A DNA stretch of 7,354 bases from Candidatus Peregrinibacteria bacterium (GTDB lineage Bacteria > Patescibacteriota > Gracilibacteria > UBA1369 > UM-FILTER-53-11), in contig JAHFJU010000066.1 of the NCBI GenBank assembly GCA_023245725.1, forward strand, positions 1 to 7,354. The letters run 5' to 3'. Numbering within the stretch: position 1 is the first letter of the stretch; every line of letters begins with the position of its first letter. This document shows, in pieces, positions 1 through 6,370 of the stretch. Under the pieces are notes generated by a model. The model was not told the origin of the DNA. It ran no database searches and worked only from the letters and a program-made list of their open reading frames with translations. The translations under genes were made by a program, and so were the position numbers.

Positions 1-2003
1 AATTGAACGACCCTCAAATAGAAAATCTACGAAAATTATTTTTGGCGATGGCTGAAGATATTCGCGTGGTTATGCTAAAGTTATGTGATCGGTTGCATAA
101 CATGAAAACGCTCGATCATATTCCTTTAAACAAACAACTGCGTATTGCTCAAGAAACTATGAATGTGTATGCGCCAATTGCAGCACGTTTGGGTATATAT
201 AGATTGAAAACTGAGTTAGAGGATTTGTGTTTTAAATATTTGCAACCGACTGCGTATGAAGATATTCATTCACAACTTGAAAAAGCTGGTAAATGGCGAG
301 ATAAATTTATTGAAACTGCTCAGAAATCTCTTTATGAAATGCTTAGTAAAGAAGGATTGCAGGTCAAGGTAGACGGCCGTGTTAAAGGAATGTATTCGAT
401 TTATAGAAAACTCAAAAAGAAAAATAAAACTCTTGTTGATGAAATTTTCGATGTTTTTGCAATGCGTGTAATTTTGCCGGATATGTATCGCTACGGAAAA
501 GAATATACCGGTAATTTATATACGACGCTTGGTATTATTCATAATCATTTCACTCCTTTAGCTAATAGGTTCAAAGATTATGTTGCTGTTCCAAAAGTTA
601 ACGGTTACAGAAGTTTGCACACTACTATTATTGGGCTCGGTCCTAAAAATTATAATCGTCCGACTGAAATTCAAATTCGTTCGATGTCTATGCATAATGC
701 TTCTGAATATGGAATTGCTGCGCACTGGATTTACGAGGAGAAAGGTGTAATTACGAAAGGCGATATTGATTTGGACGCAACTAAAATCGATTTATCTGAC
801 CCGGAAGAAGATGGTAATGAGTTTTTCGAGCAGCAAAAAGGTTGGATTACAGATTTAAATAAAATCGGTCAGGAGGTTTCTAATAATCAGGAACTTCTGT
901 CTCATCTTCATGCCGATGTTTTGCAGGATCGTATTTTTGTTCTTACTCCACGAGGCGATGTAAAAGATTTGCCGACAGGTGCGACTCCAGTTGATTTTGC
1001 GTACAGTGTTCATACCGAAATAGGTAATCACTGTATTGGTGCAAAGGTAAATGGGAGCATGGTTCCAATTGATTATCAGCTCAAGAATGGTGAGGTTGTC
1101 GAAATTGTAACTCGTAAAAATTCTTCGCCGAGTCAGTCGTGGCTTTCTTTTGTAAAAACTACTCATGCAATTAATAGAGTAAAATCATGGTTTAGAACTC
1201 GTGATGACGAAAATAATATCAAAGATGGAAAAGACATTCTTAATGAAAAACTTAAGCAGTTGGGAAAACCACCGCTTGATCTGCATTTGTCTTTGTTAAA
1301 AGTTTATGATGGTAAAAAATTACCTATGAAAGATAGGCAGGAGATTTTGGCGGAATTAGGACGCGGTTCTATGCTTACGAATACAGTTTTGAGAAAACTT
1401 TTTACTCTTAAAGATTTACTTGGCTCGAATCAGCCTAAAGATGAAAATGCCTTAATTAAGCCATTTATTGTAGATAAGAAAGAGTTGAAGAAAACAAGAA
1501 AAACCGATAAAGATAATCAGTCAAAGGAATCAAGTCATCTTATTGTTGGAGGTATGAAAAATATGCCTCACTACTTTGTTAAATGTTGTAATGCTACGCT
1601 TGATGATGATTTACTCGGATTTATTACTCGTGGAAAGGGAGTTTCAATTCATAAGAAAAAGTGTGGAGTTATCAAAAATTCTGATCCATCTAGAATTGTT
1701 CCTGTGCGTGTGTCTAAGAACAAAAAGAGTCAATCGGCAGAAGTTAATGAAATAATACCTGAAGAAACATATGCTGTTCAGGTTTTAATAGAAGCCGTAG
1801 ATCGAATGGGGCTTGTGCGCGATATTACCGCTGCAATCGCGAATGAGAATGTAAATATTTTACATTTCTTTCAAGATCCTCCGCATAATGGATTGGCTGC
1901 GACAAATTTTCTAGTCGAAATTAGTAGTTTTGATCAACTTGAGCGATTGCTCTATAAGCTAGAGAAAATTGAAAGTGTGCGTCTTGCCTGCAAAGTAAAT
2001 TGA
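1..2003 (+). CDS. rel: Bifunctional-type (p)ppGpp synthetase/hydrolase Rel, 5'-truncated by the window edge
   Basis: Stringent-response enzyme that makes (p)ppGpp from ATP and GTP/GDP and, through an HD domain, hydrolyses it. Residue numbers count from the codon at base 3. The reading frame is open to the left edge, so the first codon is not a real start. Only the end of the HD hydrolase domain is present: DRLHNM at 29-34, with D29 matching the catalytic Asp near residue 144 in streptococcal Rel, so roughly 115 residues lie upstream. The synthetase domain spans about 120-245, with D150, the G-loop NGYRSLHT (200-207) and E222 of EIQIR. RFKD at 189-192 is the bifunctional Rel/SpoT motif, as opposed to EFDD of RelA. 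Then come TGS (about 308-371), a helical region, a basic linker (490-510), a zinc-finger-type domain (CC 528-529, H550, C554) and a C-terminal ACT domain (589-665). It ends in TGA and overlaps recO tail to tail. Family assignment is secure. Confidence 0.96.
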   Translation, partial: LNDPQIENLRKLFLAMAEDIRVVMLKLCDRLHNMKTLDHIPLNKQLRIAQETMNVYAPIAARLGIYRLKTELEDLCFKYLQPTAYEDIHSQLEKAGKWRDKFIETAQKSLYEMLSKEGLQVKVDGRVKGMYSIYRKLKKKNKTLVDEIFDVFAMRVILPDMYRYGKEYTGNLYTTLGIIHNHFTPLANRFKDYVAVPKVNGYRSLHTTIIGLGPKNYNRPTEIQIRSMSMHNASEYGIAAHWIYEEKGVITKGDIDLDATKIDLSDPEEDGNEFFEQQKGWITDLNKIGQEVSNNQELLSHLHADVLQDRIFVLTPRGDVKDLPTGATPVDFAYSVHTEIGNHCIGAKVNGSMVPIDYQLKNGEVVEIVTRKNSSPSQSWLSFVKTTHAINRVKSWFRTRDDENNIKDGKDILNEKLKQLGKPPLDLHLSLLKVYDGKKLPMKDRQEILAELGRGSMLTNTVLRKLFTLKDLLGSNQPKDENALIKPFIVDKKELKKTRKTDKDNQSKESSHLIVGGMKNMPHYFVKCCNATLDDDLLGFITRGKGVSIHKKKCGVIKNSDPSRIVPVRVSKNKKSQSAEVNEIIPEETYAVQVLIEAVDRMGLVRDITAAIANENVNILHFFQDPPHNGLAATNFLVEISSFDQLERLLYKLEKIESVRLACKVN

Positions 2004-2527
2004 GGGTCAAGTGACTCAAGTTGGAGTAACAGTTCACTTTCAAGTAGTGTAGATTTTATTTGATTTTCAAGGTGCCCGAGCAACTTTACCGCCTTCAGTA
2101 AATAAGTAATAACAGTTTTGTTTGCATCTATCTCTTCGCTAATGTTGAGCGCATTTAATGCCTGAATCGTTAGCTCAAAAAGTTCATGCTGATTTCGTGC
2201 TCCTTCAGGAACCATTCTCAAAACAAAAAGACAAATTATGCTGGCTGCGCTATATCGAACTGGGTCTTTCTTTATTCTCTTGTAATGTTCTTCCGTTGTA
2301 ATTTCTCTCAAATATAAAAGAGGAGTTGTTCTGCCTGAACACTCAAGTTCAACTTTTACCACATTAAATAAATCGAGATGGTAACTTCGTTGGCTGCGTG
2401 GGCGGCGAACTCCTTTACCTATTACGCGAACAACTCCATCATTAGCTGAAAAAAATACAATCACTTTGTCGAACTCTTTGAATGGGCTTGTCTTTAAAAT
2501 AATCCCATCAAGTTTTTGGTGAAGCAT
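1952..2527 (-). CDS. recO: DNA repair protein RecO, short form
   Basis: RecO is a recombination mediator that works with RecR to load RecA onto SSB-coated single-stranded DNA in gap repair. Residues 1-80 look like the N-terminal OB fold: DGIILKTSPFKEFDKVIVFF, then GVVRVIGKGVRRPRSQ (31-46), a typical RecO signature. The remaining 110 residues are predicted helical. At 191 aa it is shorter than the usual 230-260. Its only cysteines are C63 and C99, so the four-cysteine zinc finger seen in Bacillus and Deinococcus RecO is absent (E. coli RecO also lacks it). About the last 17 codons lie antisense to the end of rel. The ATG at 2527 is 9 bp after the ftsX stop, so the two are probably cotranscribed. 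No Shine-Dalgarno is visible; AATAAT sits 8 nt before the ATG. The family call rests on the N-terminal half. Confidence 0.88.
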   Translation of the reverse strand: MLHQKLDGIILKTSPFKEFDKVIVFFSANDGVVRVIGKGVRRPRSQRSYHLDLFNVVKVELECSGRTTPLLYLREITTEEHYKRIKKDPVRYSAASIICLFVLRMVPEGARNQHELFELTIQALNALNISEEIDANKTVITYLLKAVKLLGHLENQIKSTLLESELLLQLESLDPQFTLQARRTLSIFSSL

Positions 2528-2536
2528 AGTGACGAA

Positions 2537-3388
2537 TTATTTTAGAACTCTTACGGTAGCCAAATAGCTTACTAGCGTTGTAAGTGAGCAGCTAAATAAA
2601 AATTCGGCAATAAGAGCATTTCGCGCGATGGCTGTACTTAGGTCTCCAATCGGTAAAATCAAAACGAATAATACGTTAAGCAGAAAAGCGCAAACGCCGA
2701 TTATAAATCCTTCAACAATAAATGGAGCGACTATTACGTGTTCTTCTGCGCCTACAAAATGCATAATTGTTACTTCGTGTTCACGGTGTGCCATAGTAAT
2801 ATGCATTGTGCTTACTATTAGTAATATTGCTCCAAATCCGAATAGCACTAAGAAGAACGAAAGCACTCGCGTTGTAGATGTTTCAAGTTTTGAAAGAAAT
2901 GCTTTTAAGTCGTCAGTTGCTTTAGACGTTGCTTTGTCACTGTTTTTTGTTGGATGCAAAAGTTCTTTCGCGGTTGTTCTTACAAGAGCCGTAACGTCAT
3001 CGAGTGCGTTGACTTGTGTGGGCGTGACTACGATGCTTGCAGGCAATTGCACATTGTATTTTTCGATTAGAGACGTATCGAGCGAAAATGCCTTATTCAA
3101 AAGGTTTAAGGCATCTTGCGATGAAGTGTAATCTACCTTCGAAATTAAATCGGTGTGGGTTTCGAGGTTTTTAATAAGCGTGCTTACTTCGAACGGATCA
3201 GCTTTTTCTTTTATATAAAATGTAAGCGTTACTTTGCTTTCAAGATTTGTTACCAATTTTTCTGCGCCGTTGTGAACAAGAATTAGAGCGTGAAATAGCG
3301 TAAGTAAAATGGCTATAACAATCATCGCCGGAATAGTTGTCATGTAATTATTTAGAAACGCCGAAATACTTTTTTGTATAAGTTTCAT
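2537..3388 (-). CDS. ftsX: Cell division permease-like protein FtsX
   Basis: Membrane half of the FtsEX complex, which in other bacteria uses ATP hydrolysis by FtsE to control peptidoglycan hydrolases at the septum. The 283-aa protein has FtsX architecture: a short cytoplasmic N-terminus, TM1 (about 17-38), an extracytoplasmic domain (39-172) containing the family motif LPASIVV (115-121), then TM2 (173-196), TM3 (218-246) and TM4 (255-278). The cytoplasmic stretch between TM2 and TM3, HREHEVTIMHFVGA (201-214), matches the conserved arginine/glutamate/VGA segment, followed by PFIVEG. The extracytoplasmic domain has a Lys/Ser/Thr/Asp-rich insertion near 147-160. The gene usually upstream, ftsE, is missing from this position; a nucleotidyltransferase gene is there instead, 56 bp away. 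The start has only a weak GAG upstream, with TGTAAT 5 nt before the ATG. Confidence 0.92.
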   Translation of the reverse strand: MKLIQKSISAFLNNYMTTIPAMIVIAILLTLFHALILVHNGAEKLVTNLESKVTLTFYIKEKADPFEVSTLIKNLETHTDLISKVDYTSSQDALNLLNKAFSLDTSLIEKYNVQLPASIVVTPTQVNALDDVTALVRTTAKELLHPTKNSDKATSKATDDLKAFLSKLETSTTRVLSFFLVLFGFGAILLIVSTMHITMAHREHEVTIMHFVGAEEHVIVAPFIVEGFIIGVCAFLLNVLFVLILPIGDLSTAIARNALIAEFLFSCSLTTLVSYLATVRVLK

Positions 3389-3402
3389 ATCTCATTACAC
3401 GT

Positions 3403-3413
3403 TACATTATGTA
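3403..3413. repeat. Short inverted repeat upstream of ftsX
   Basis: TACAT-T-ATGTA is a perfect 5-1-5 palindrome in the 56-bp spacer between the nucleotidyltransferase gene and ftsX, inside a slightly larger GTTA...TAAC frame (3401-3418). The spacer is A/T-rich and may carry an ftsX promoter. On the minus strand TTGAAT occurs near 3439-3434, with only weak -10 matches after it. The palindrome could be an operator or chance. Confidence 0.3.
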
Positions 3414-3444
3414 TTAACTACCATCAAGAAAATATTCAATGAGT

Positions 3445-3867
3445 TTATTCTCTTTTTAAGAGAGCTTTTATTATTGAAGATTTAAATTCATTTGGTTTAT
3501 AGGATTTTATACGAACAATATTTGTGTTCAACTCCTCGTCGATGAGGAGTTTTTGTAAGCGTTGAGTGAATGCGAATTGGTCGTACCCAAGCGCAATAAT
3601 GGCTGGTTTGTATTTGCGTATAACTTTATATTTATCATTTTTATCTCCAAGAATTACGGTGGTTGCAATTCCACTTTCTTCGACAGATTTTTTGCGCTCC
3701 TTCTCATTAAAATCCGGTTCGGCTCCTTTAATTGCTTTTACTGTTTCATCGCGTGCAATCACTACAATTAATTCATCACCAAGTTTTTTGGCTTCAGAAA
3801 GGTAAAAAGCATGACCTTCGTGAAAGTGGTCAAAGGTTCCAAACGTAAGAACGCGTGAAGTGCTCAT
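3445..3867 (-). CDS. RibL/TagD-like nucleotidyltransferase (possible FAD synthase)
   Basis: A 140-aa single-domain member of the cytidylyltransferase-like HIGH-motif family, which transfers a nucleotide from CTP or ATP to a phosphorylated or alcohol substrate. The N-terminus carries GTFDHFHEGH (10-19) with H16 and H19 of the HxGH motif. VVIARDETV (35-43), VILGDKNDKY (71-80) and IIALGYDQ (90-97) follow closely the pattern I recall from archaeal FAD synthase RibL, which makes FAD from FMN. The C-terminal signature corresponds to FKSSIIKAL (128-136), whereas RibL has a cysteine-containing STT motif, so the substrate is open. Alternatives are glycerol-3-phosphate cytidylyltransferase or the HldE adenylyltransferase domain. 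The start overlaps the upstream stop as ATGA (3864-3867), implying translational coupling to the membrane-protein gene. No ribosome binding site is evident. Fold certain, FAD synthesis likely, not proven. Confidence 0.85.
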   Translation of the reverse strand: MSTSRVLTFGTFDHFHEGHAFYLSEAKKLGDELIVVIARDETVKAIKGAEPDFNEKERKKSVEESGIATTVILGDKNDKYKVIRKYKPAIIALGYDQFAFTQRLQKLLIDEELNTNIVRIKSYKPNEFKSSIIKALLKRE

Positions 3868-4187
3868 GGTCTAATAAGAGGAGTTGGAGAGTCGGGCATA
3901 AATAGCTCAACTCCCATCAAAACTATAAAAGTTGCGCAACCGATACCCAGTAATAAACCAGAAAGCCATCGTCGGTCAATGCCATTTTCGGCTAAATAGT
4001 GTTTCAACTGAGAATAAAAAAGTGTGTAGGAGGCGACGTAAAAAGGAATATAGGTAACGCGATTAATTATTCCGCTATATGGGCTATAGTATGAGTTCAC
4101 GTATAATAAGCCTGCAACAAAATGAGTAAGTCCAATAATTACAAAAAACCAAAATGATATTTTGCGAATATTGTCGTAGAGTTCCAT
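3864..4187 (-). CDS. Small integral membrane protein, three predicted helices, function unknown
   Basis: I do not recognise this family. From the ATG at 4187 it is 107 aa. Hydrophobic spans lie at about 8-28 (beginning ISFWFFVIIG), 44-60 (TYIPFYVASY) and 79-102 (beginning WLSGLLLGIG), with a charged segment KHYLAENGIDRR between the second and third. There is no signal peptidase site or metal-binding motif. The frame is open further upstream to an ATG at 4271 (135 aa), which has an AGGAGGT 10 nt before it. However, codons between 4188 and 4239 are rich in C/G third positions (AAG, TTC, CCC, CTC, CAC), unlike the AT-ending codons after 4187, so I prefer the shorter form. TATACT lies 7 nt before the 4187 start. 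The stop overlaps the next gene by 4 bp. The coding call is good; the start is uncertain. Confidence 0.68.
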   Translation of the reverse strand: MELYDNIRKISFWFFVIIGLTHFVAGLLYVNSYYSPYSGIINRVTYIPFYVASYTLFYSQLKHYLAENGIDRRWLSGLLLGIGCATFIVLMGVELFMPDSPTPLIRP

Positions 4188-4239
4188 CGACTTGAGTATA
4201 TCGTGGTGCTTGAGATGGATAAAGGGGAAAGCGATTTTC

Positions 4240-4479
4240 TTACATTGAATAACCATCATCGTCTTCGGCATCGATTGATTGACCTCCTAATAATGCAGTT
4301 TTAATTGCTTCTAGTGCCCGATCTGCGAAGTGTCCAGCAACCATAAACGGAATTGAAACTGTATCGAGAACGTCGCGTGTATCTTTGGCTCCTCTTGGTA
4401 ATAGTTTATCTATTGCTCCATGCGCTCCATCGATTAATCTTTCGAAAGGACCTTCTTGTCTTATCTCTTCTGATTCCAT
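4240..4479 (-). CDS. Small acidic soluble protein of unknown function (79 aa)
   Basis: This is an unrecognised protein and the first gene of the leftward cluster. It has no signal peptide or long hydrophobic span and is rich in Glu and Asp. The central segment, DTVSIPFMVAGHFADRALEA (39-58), could form an amphipathic helix. The C-terminus is an acidic tail (DAEDDDGYSM, 70-79). It looks real because it fills the only position between the divergent promoter region and the membrane-protein gene, uses AT-ending codons like its neighbours and has a single possible ATG start. There is no Shine-Dalgarno: the bases before the ATG are A/T only, with TATAAC 10 nt upstream. The gene stops 52 bp before the preferred start of the membrane protein. 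Function cannot be inferred; association with the membrane protein is a guess from adjacency. Confidence 0.65.
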   Translation of the reverse strand: MESEEIRQEGPFERLIDGAHGAIDKLLPRGAKDTRDVLDTVSIPFMVAGHFADRALEAIKTALLGGQSIDAEDDDGYSM

Positions 4480-4550
4480 AATATAAATTGTTATACAATA
4501 TTTTGGGCAGTCTGCTTGTCACAGATGCCTTTCTCGTTTATCTTATCGAC
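4480..4550. promoter_or_regulatory. Divergent intergenic region with candidate promoters for gatCA and the leftward cluster
   Basis: These 71 bp separate two divergently transcribed operons, so promoters in both directions are expected here or just inside the flanking genes. On the + strand, TACAAT (4494-4499) is one mismatch from the -10 consensus and would give a 5' leader of about 45 nt for gatC. A second, weaker TATCTT (4539-4544) ends 6 nt before the gatC ATG. On the - strand, GTGACA (4522-4517) is one mismatch from the -35 consensus, and TATTGT (4500-4495) lies 16 nt downstream; TATAAC (4495-4490) is an alternative -10. A small inverted repeat TTGT-TAT-ACAA (4488-4498) sits in the middle and could be an operator or chance in AT-rich DNA. 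Exact boxes are low confidence. Confidence 0.5.
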
Positions 4551-4847
4551 ATGTTGACTCGCGAACAAGTGCTACATATTGCAAAGCTGGCTAGACTTGG
4601 AATTTCCGATGCTGAAGTTGAAAAATTTCAGGTGCAACTTTCTGGAATAATTTCATATATCGATAAACTCAATGAGGTGAATACCGATGGAGTAGAGCCA
4701 ACTGCGCAGGTAACGGGGTTGCTTAATTGTTTGCGTACTGACGAAGTTCTGAGTGAGCCGCTTGCTAATGCAGATGATCTCTTGTCGAGTTCGAGAAATA
4801 ATGATGCGGCGACACATTCGATTTTGGTTCCAAACGTTTTTGAATAA
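4551..4847 (+). CDS. gatC: Asp-tRNA(Asn)/Glu-tRNA(Gln) amidotransferase subunit C
   Basis: GatC is the small subunit that wraps around and stabilises GatA-GatB in the GatCAB complex, which amidates mischarged Glu-tRNA(Gln) and/or Asp-tRNA(Asn). From ATG 4551 it has 98 aa, the normal family size. MLTREQVLHIAKLARL at the N-terminus, then the VEPTAQV segment (48-54), NCLRTDEV (60-67) and the C-terminal LVPNVFE are all typical GatC. The frame stays open upstream to a TTG at 4488, but that extension (beginning LYNILGS) does not resemble GatC and would run over the probable promoter, so ATG 4551 is chosen. No Shine-Dalgarno precedes it. gatA follows after 41 bp, almost certainly in the same operon; gatB is not in this window. 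Confidence 0.95.
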   Translation: MLTREQVLHIAKLARLGISDAEVEKFQVQLSGIISYIDKLNEVNTDGVEPTAQVTGLLNCLRTDEVLSEPLANADDLLSSSRNNDAATHSILVPNVFE

Positions 4848-4867
4848 TTTTAATAGGATTTTTTACG

Positions 4868-4880
4868 GCCGATTATCGGC
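4868..4880 (+). repeat. GC-rich inverted repeat (5-bp stem, 3-nt loop) between gatC and gatA
   Basis: GCCGA-TTA-TCGGC forms a perfect short hairpin that ends 8 nt before the gatA ATG, where a ribosome binding site would normally lie. It stands out from the surrounding A/T-rich spacer. No T-run follows on either strand, so it is not a standard intrinsic terminator. It might modulate gatA translation or mark an mRNA processing site, or be chance. Confidence 0.4.
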
Positions 4881-4888
4881 ATTCGTGT

Positions 4889-6355
4889 ATGAATTTATCT
4901 TCACTTGCAATTCAGGAGGCAGCGACAGCATTGCGTGAAAAAAAGTTTTCTTCGGTAGAGCTTACGCAGTCATGCCTAGATGCTATAAAAAAGCACGATG
5001 GTGATGTTCGTGCCTTTACTACAGTTTGTGAAGAAAGTGCGCTCGCTAACGCTCGCGCCGCTGACGCGTTATTGGCTGCAAATAAAGCGCCAAGCATTTT
5101 GACTGGAATTCCTGTTGCCTTGAAAGACGTGTTTTGTACAAAAGGAATAAACACAACCGCTGCCTCAAATATTTTGAAAGATTTTAAACCGGCATACGAT
5201 GCGACGACCGTAAAAAAACTCGCCGCTGCTGGAATGGTCATGCTTGGGAAAACGAATACTGATGAATTCACTTGTGGCTCTTCTACTGAAACTTCGTGTT
5301 ATGGAACAACTCATAATCCTTGGAATTTAGATTGCACTCCCGGAGGTTCTTCTGGCGGATCATCTGCGGCTGTCGCGGCAGGTGAGTGTTTGTATGCTTT
5401 AGGTACCGATACCGGTGGTTCGATTCGACAACCAGCTGCGTACTGCGGAATTACAGGATTAAAAGTTACATACGGTCGCGTATCTCGTTTTGGTGTTATT
5501 TCGATGGCATCGTCTCTCGATTCGATTGGGCCGATGACAAAATCTGCTTGGGATTCTGCGGCGGTTTTGCAAGAAATTGCAGGGCACGATGAACATGATA
5601 CTACTACTCCAAATGTTGCTGTGCCCGACTATTTGGCTGAGTTGGCGAAGGCTGATGTCGCAGGAATGACAATTGGTTTGCCGAAAGAATATTTTATAAA
5701 AGGAACTGACCCCGAAGTTGATGCTGCGGTGCGTACTGCTATAGAAGTACTTGTGAAGAAGGGCGCTAAAATAAAAGAGATCAGTTTGCCTCATAGCCCT
5801 TACGGATTAGCCGTTTATTATGTTTTATGCCCAAGTGAGGTTAGCGCGAATATGGCTCGCTATGATGGAATTCGAATGGGCCCAGGGCCAACAAAAGAAC
5901 CGAAAGATTTGGCTGAATATTACTTTAATACACGAGGCGAGGGATTCGGTGCAGAAATGAAACGTCGAATTATGATGGGAACTTATACACTTTCGTCTGG
6001 TTACTACGATGCTTATTATACAAAGGCGCAAAAAGTGCGCACGCTTGTAATGAGAGATTTCGATGAAGCATTTAAAGATGTCGATGTGATTATTACTCCA
6101 GTAACTCCATCAACTGCATTTAAGATCGGAGAAAATTCAAATGATCCTGTCAAAATGTACCTTGAAGATATTTTTACAGTTTCTGTAAATGTTGCCGGCT
6201 TACCCGGTTTGGCTGTTCCTGTAGGATTTTCTTCACAAAAAATGCCTATCGGTATGCAAATAATCGGCCCGATGTTTAGTGAAGCTAAGTTATTACAAGT
6301 CGGCCATGTGTACCAACAAGAGACGAGCTGGCACAAAGAAAGGGCGATGAAGTAG
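4889..6355 (+). CDS. gatA: Asp-tRNA(Asn)/Glu-tRNA(Gln) amidotransferase subunit A
   Basis: GatA is the glutaminase subunit of GatCAB. It releases ammonia from glutamine, which is channelled to GatB for amidation of the mischarged tRNA. The 488-aa protein is full length for the family and belongs to the amidase signature superfamily. The catalytic Ser-cisSer-Lys triad is intact: K79 in ALKDVF, S154 in PGGSSGGSS and S178 in DTGGSIRQP, the same numbering I recall for Staphylococcus aureus GatA. Other GatA-specific segments are YGRVSRFGVISMASSLDSIG (195-214), RYDGIRMGP, RGEGFGAEMKRRIMMGTYTL and SGYYDAYYTKAQKVRTL. ATG 4889 gives the usual N-terminus and there is no Shine-Dalgarno; a small hairpin lies just upstream. 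It probably serves an organism lacking GlnRS and/or AsnRS. It ends 15 bp from the convergent holA. Confidence 0.97.
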   Translation: MNLSSLAIQEAATALREKKFSSVELTQSCLDAIKKHDGDVRAFTTVCEESALANARAADALLAANKAPSILTGIPVALKDVFCTKGINTTAASNILKDFKPAYDATTVKKLAAAGMVMLGKTNTDEFTCGSSTETSCYGTTHNPWNLDCTPGGSSGGSSAAVAAGECLYALGTDTGGSIRQPAAYCGITGLKVTYGRVSRFGVISMASSLDSIGPMTKSAWDSAAVLQEIAGHDEHDTTTPNVAVPDYLAELAKADVAGMTIGLPKEYFIKGTDPEVDAAVRTAIEVLVKKGAKIKEISLPHSPYGLAVYYVLCPSEVSANMARYDGIRMGPGPTKEPKDLAEYYFNTRGEGFGAEMKRRIMMGTYTLSSGYYDAYYTKAQKVRTLVMRDFDEAFKDVDVIITPVTPSTAFKIGENSNDPVKMYLEDIFTVSVNVAGLPGLAVPVGFSSQKMPIGMQIIGPMFSEAKLLQVGHVYQQETSWHKERAMK

Positions 6356-6370
6356 AGGAGAAAAGGCCAT

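Noticed and set aside
855..1166. A 103-aa open frame on the - strand inside rel
   Set aside because: It lies opposite the conserved TGS domain and its composition is not protein-like; shadow of rel.
2005..2045. Possible terminator after rel (AAGTGA at 2009-2014 pairing with TCACTT at 2034-2039)
   Set aside because: The stem is only 6 bp with a 19-nt loop and no proper T-run, and the bases encode RecO on the other strand.
2628..3131. A 167-aa open frame on the + strand, antisense to ftsX
   Set aside because: It is Ser/Thr/Cys-rich with no recognisable domain and lies entirely inside ftsX, whose family motifs are clear. It is a shadow frame.
4488..4550. A 21-residue N-terminal extension of GatC from a TTG codon
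   Set aside because: GatC normally begins at the MLTREQV position, and the extension overlaps the divergent promoter region.
4912..5271. A 119-aa open frame on the - strand inside gatA
   Set aside because: It is antisense to the N-terminal part of GatA, including K79; an Ala/Ser-rich shadow frame.
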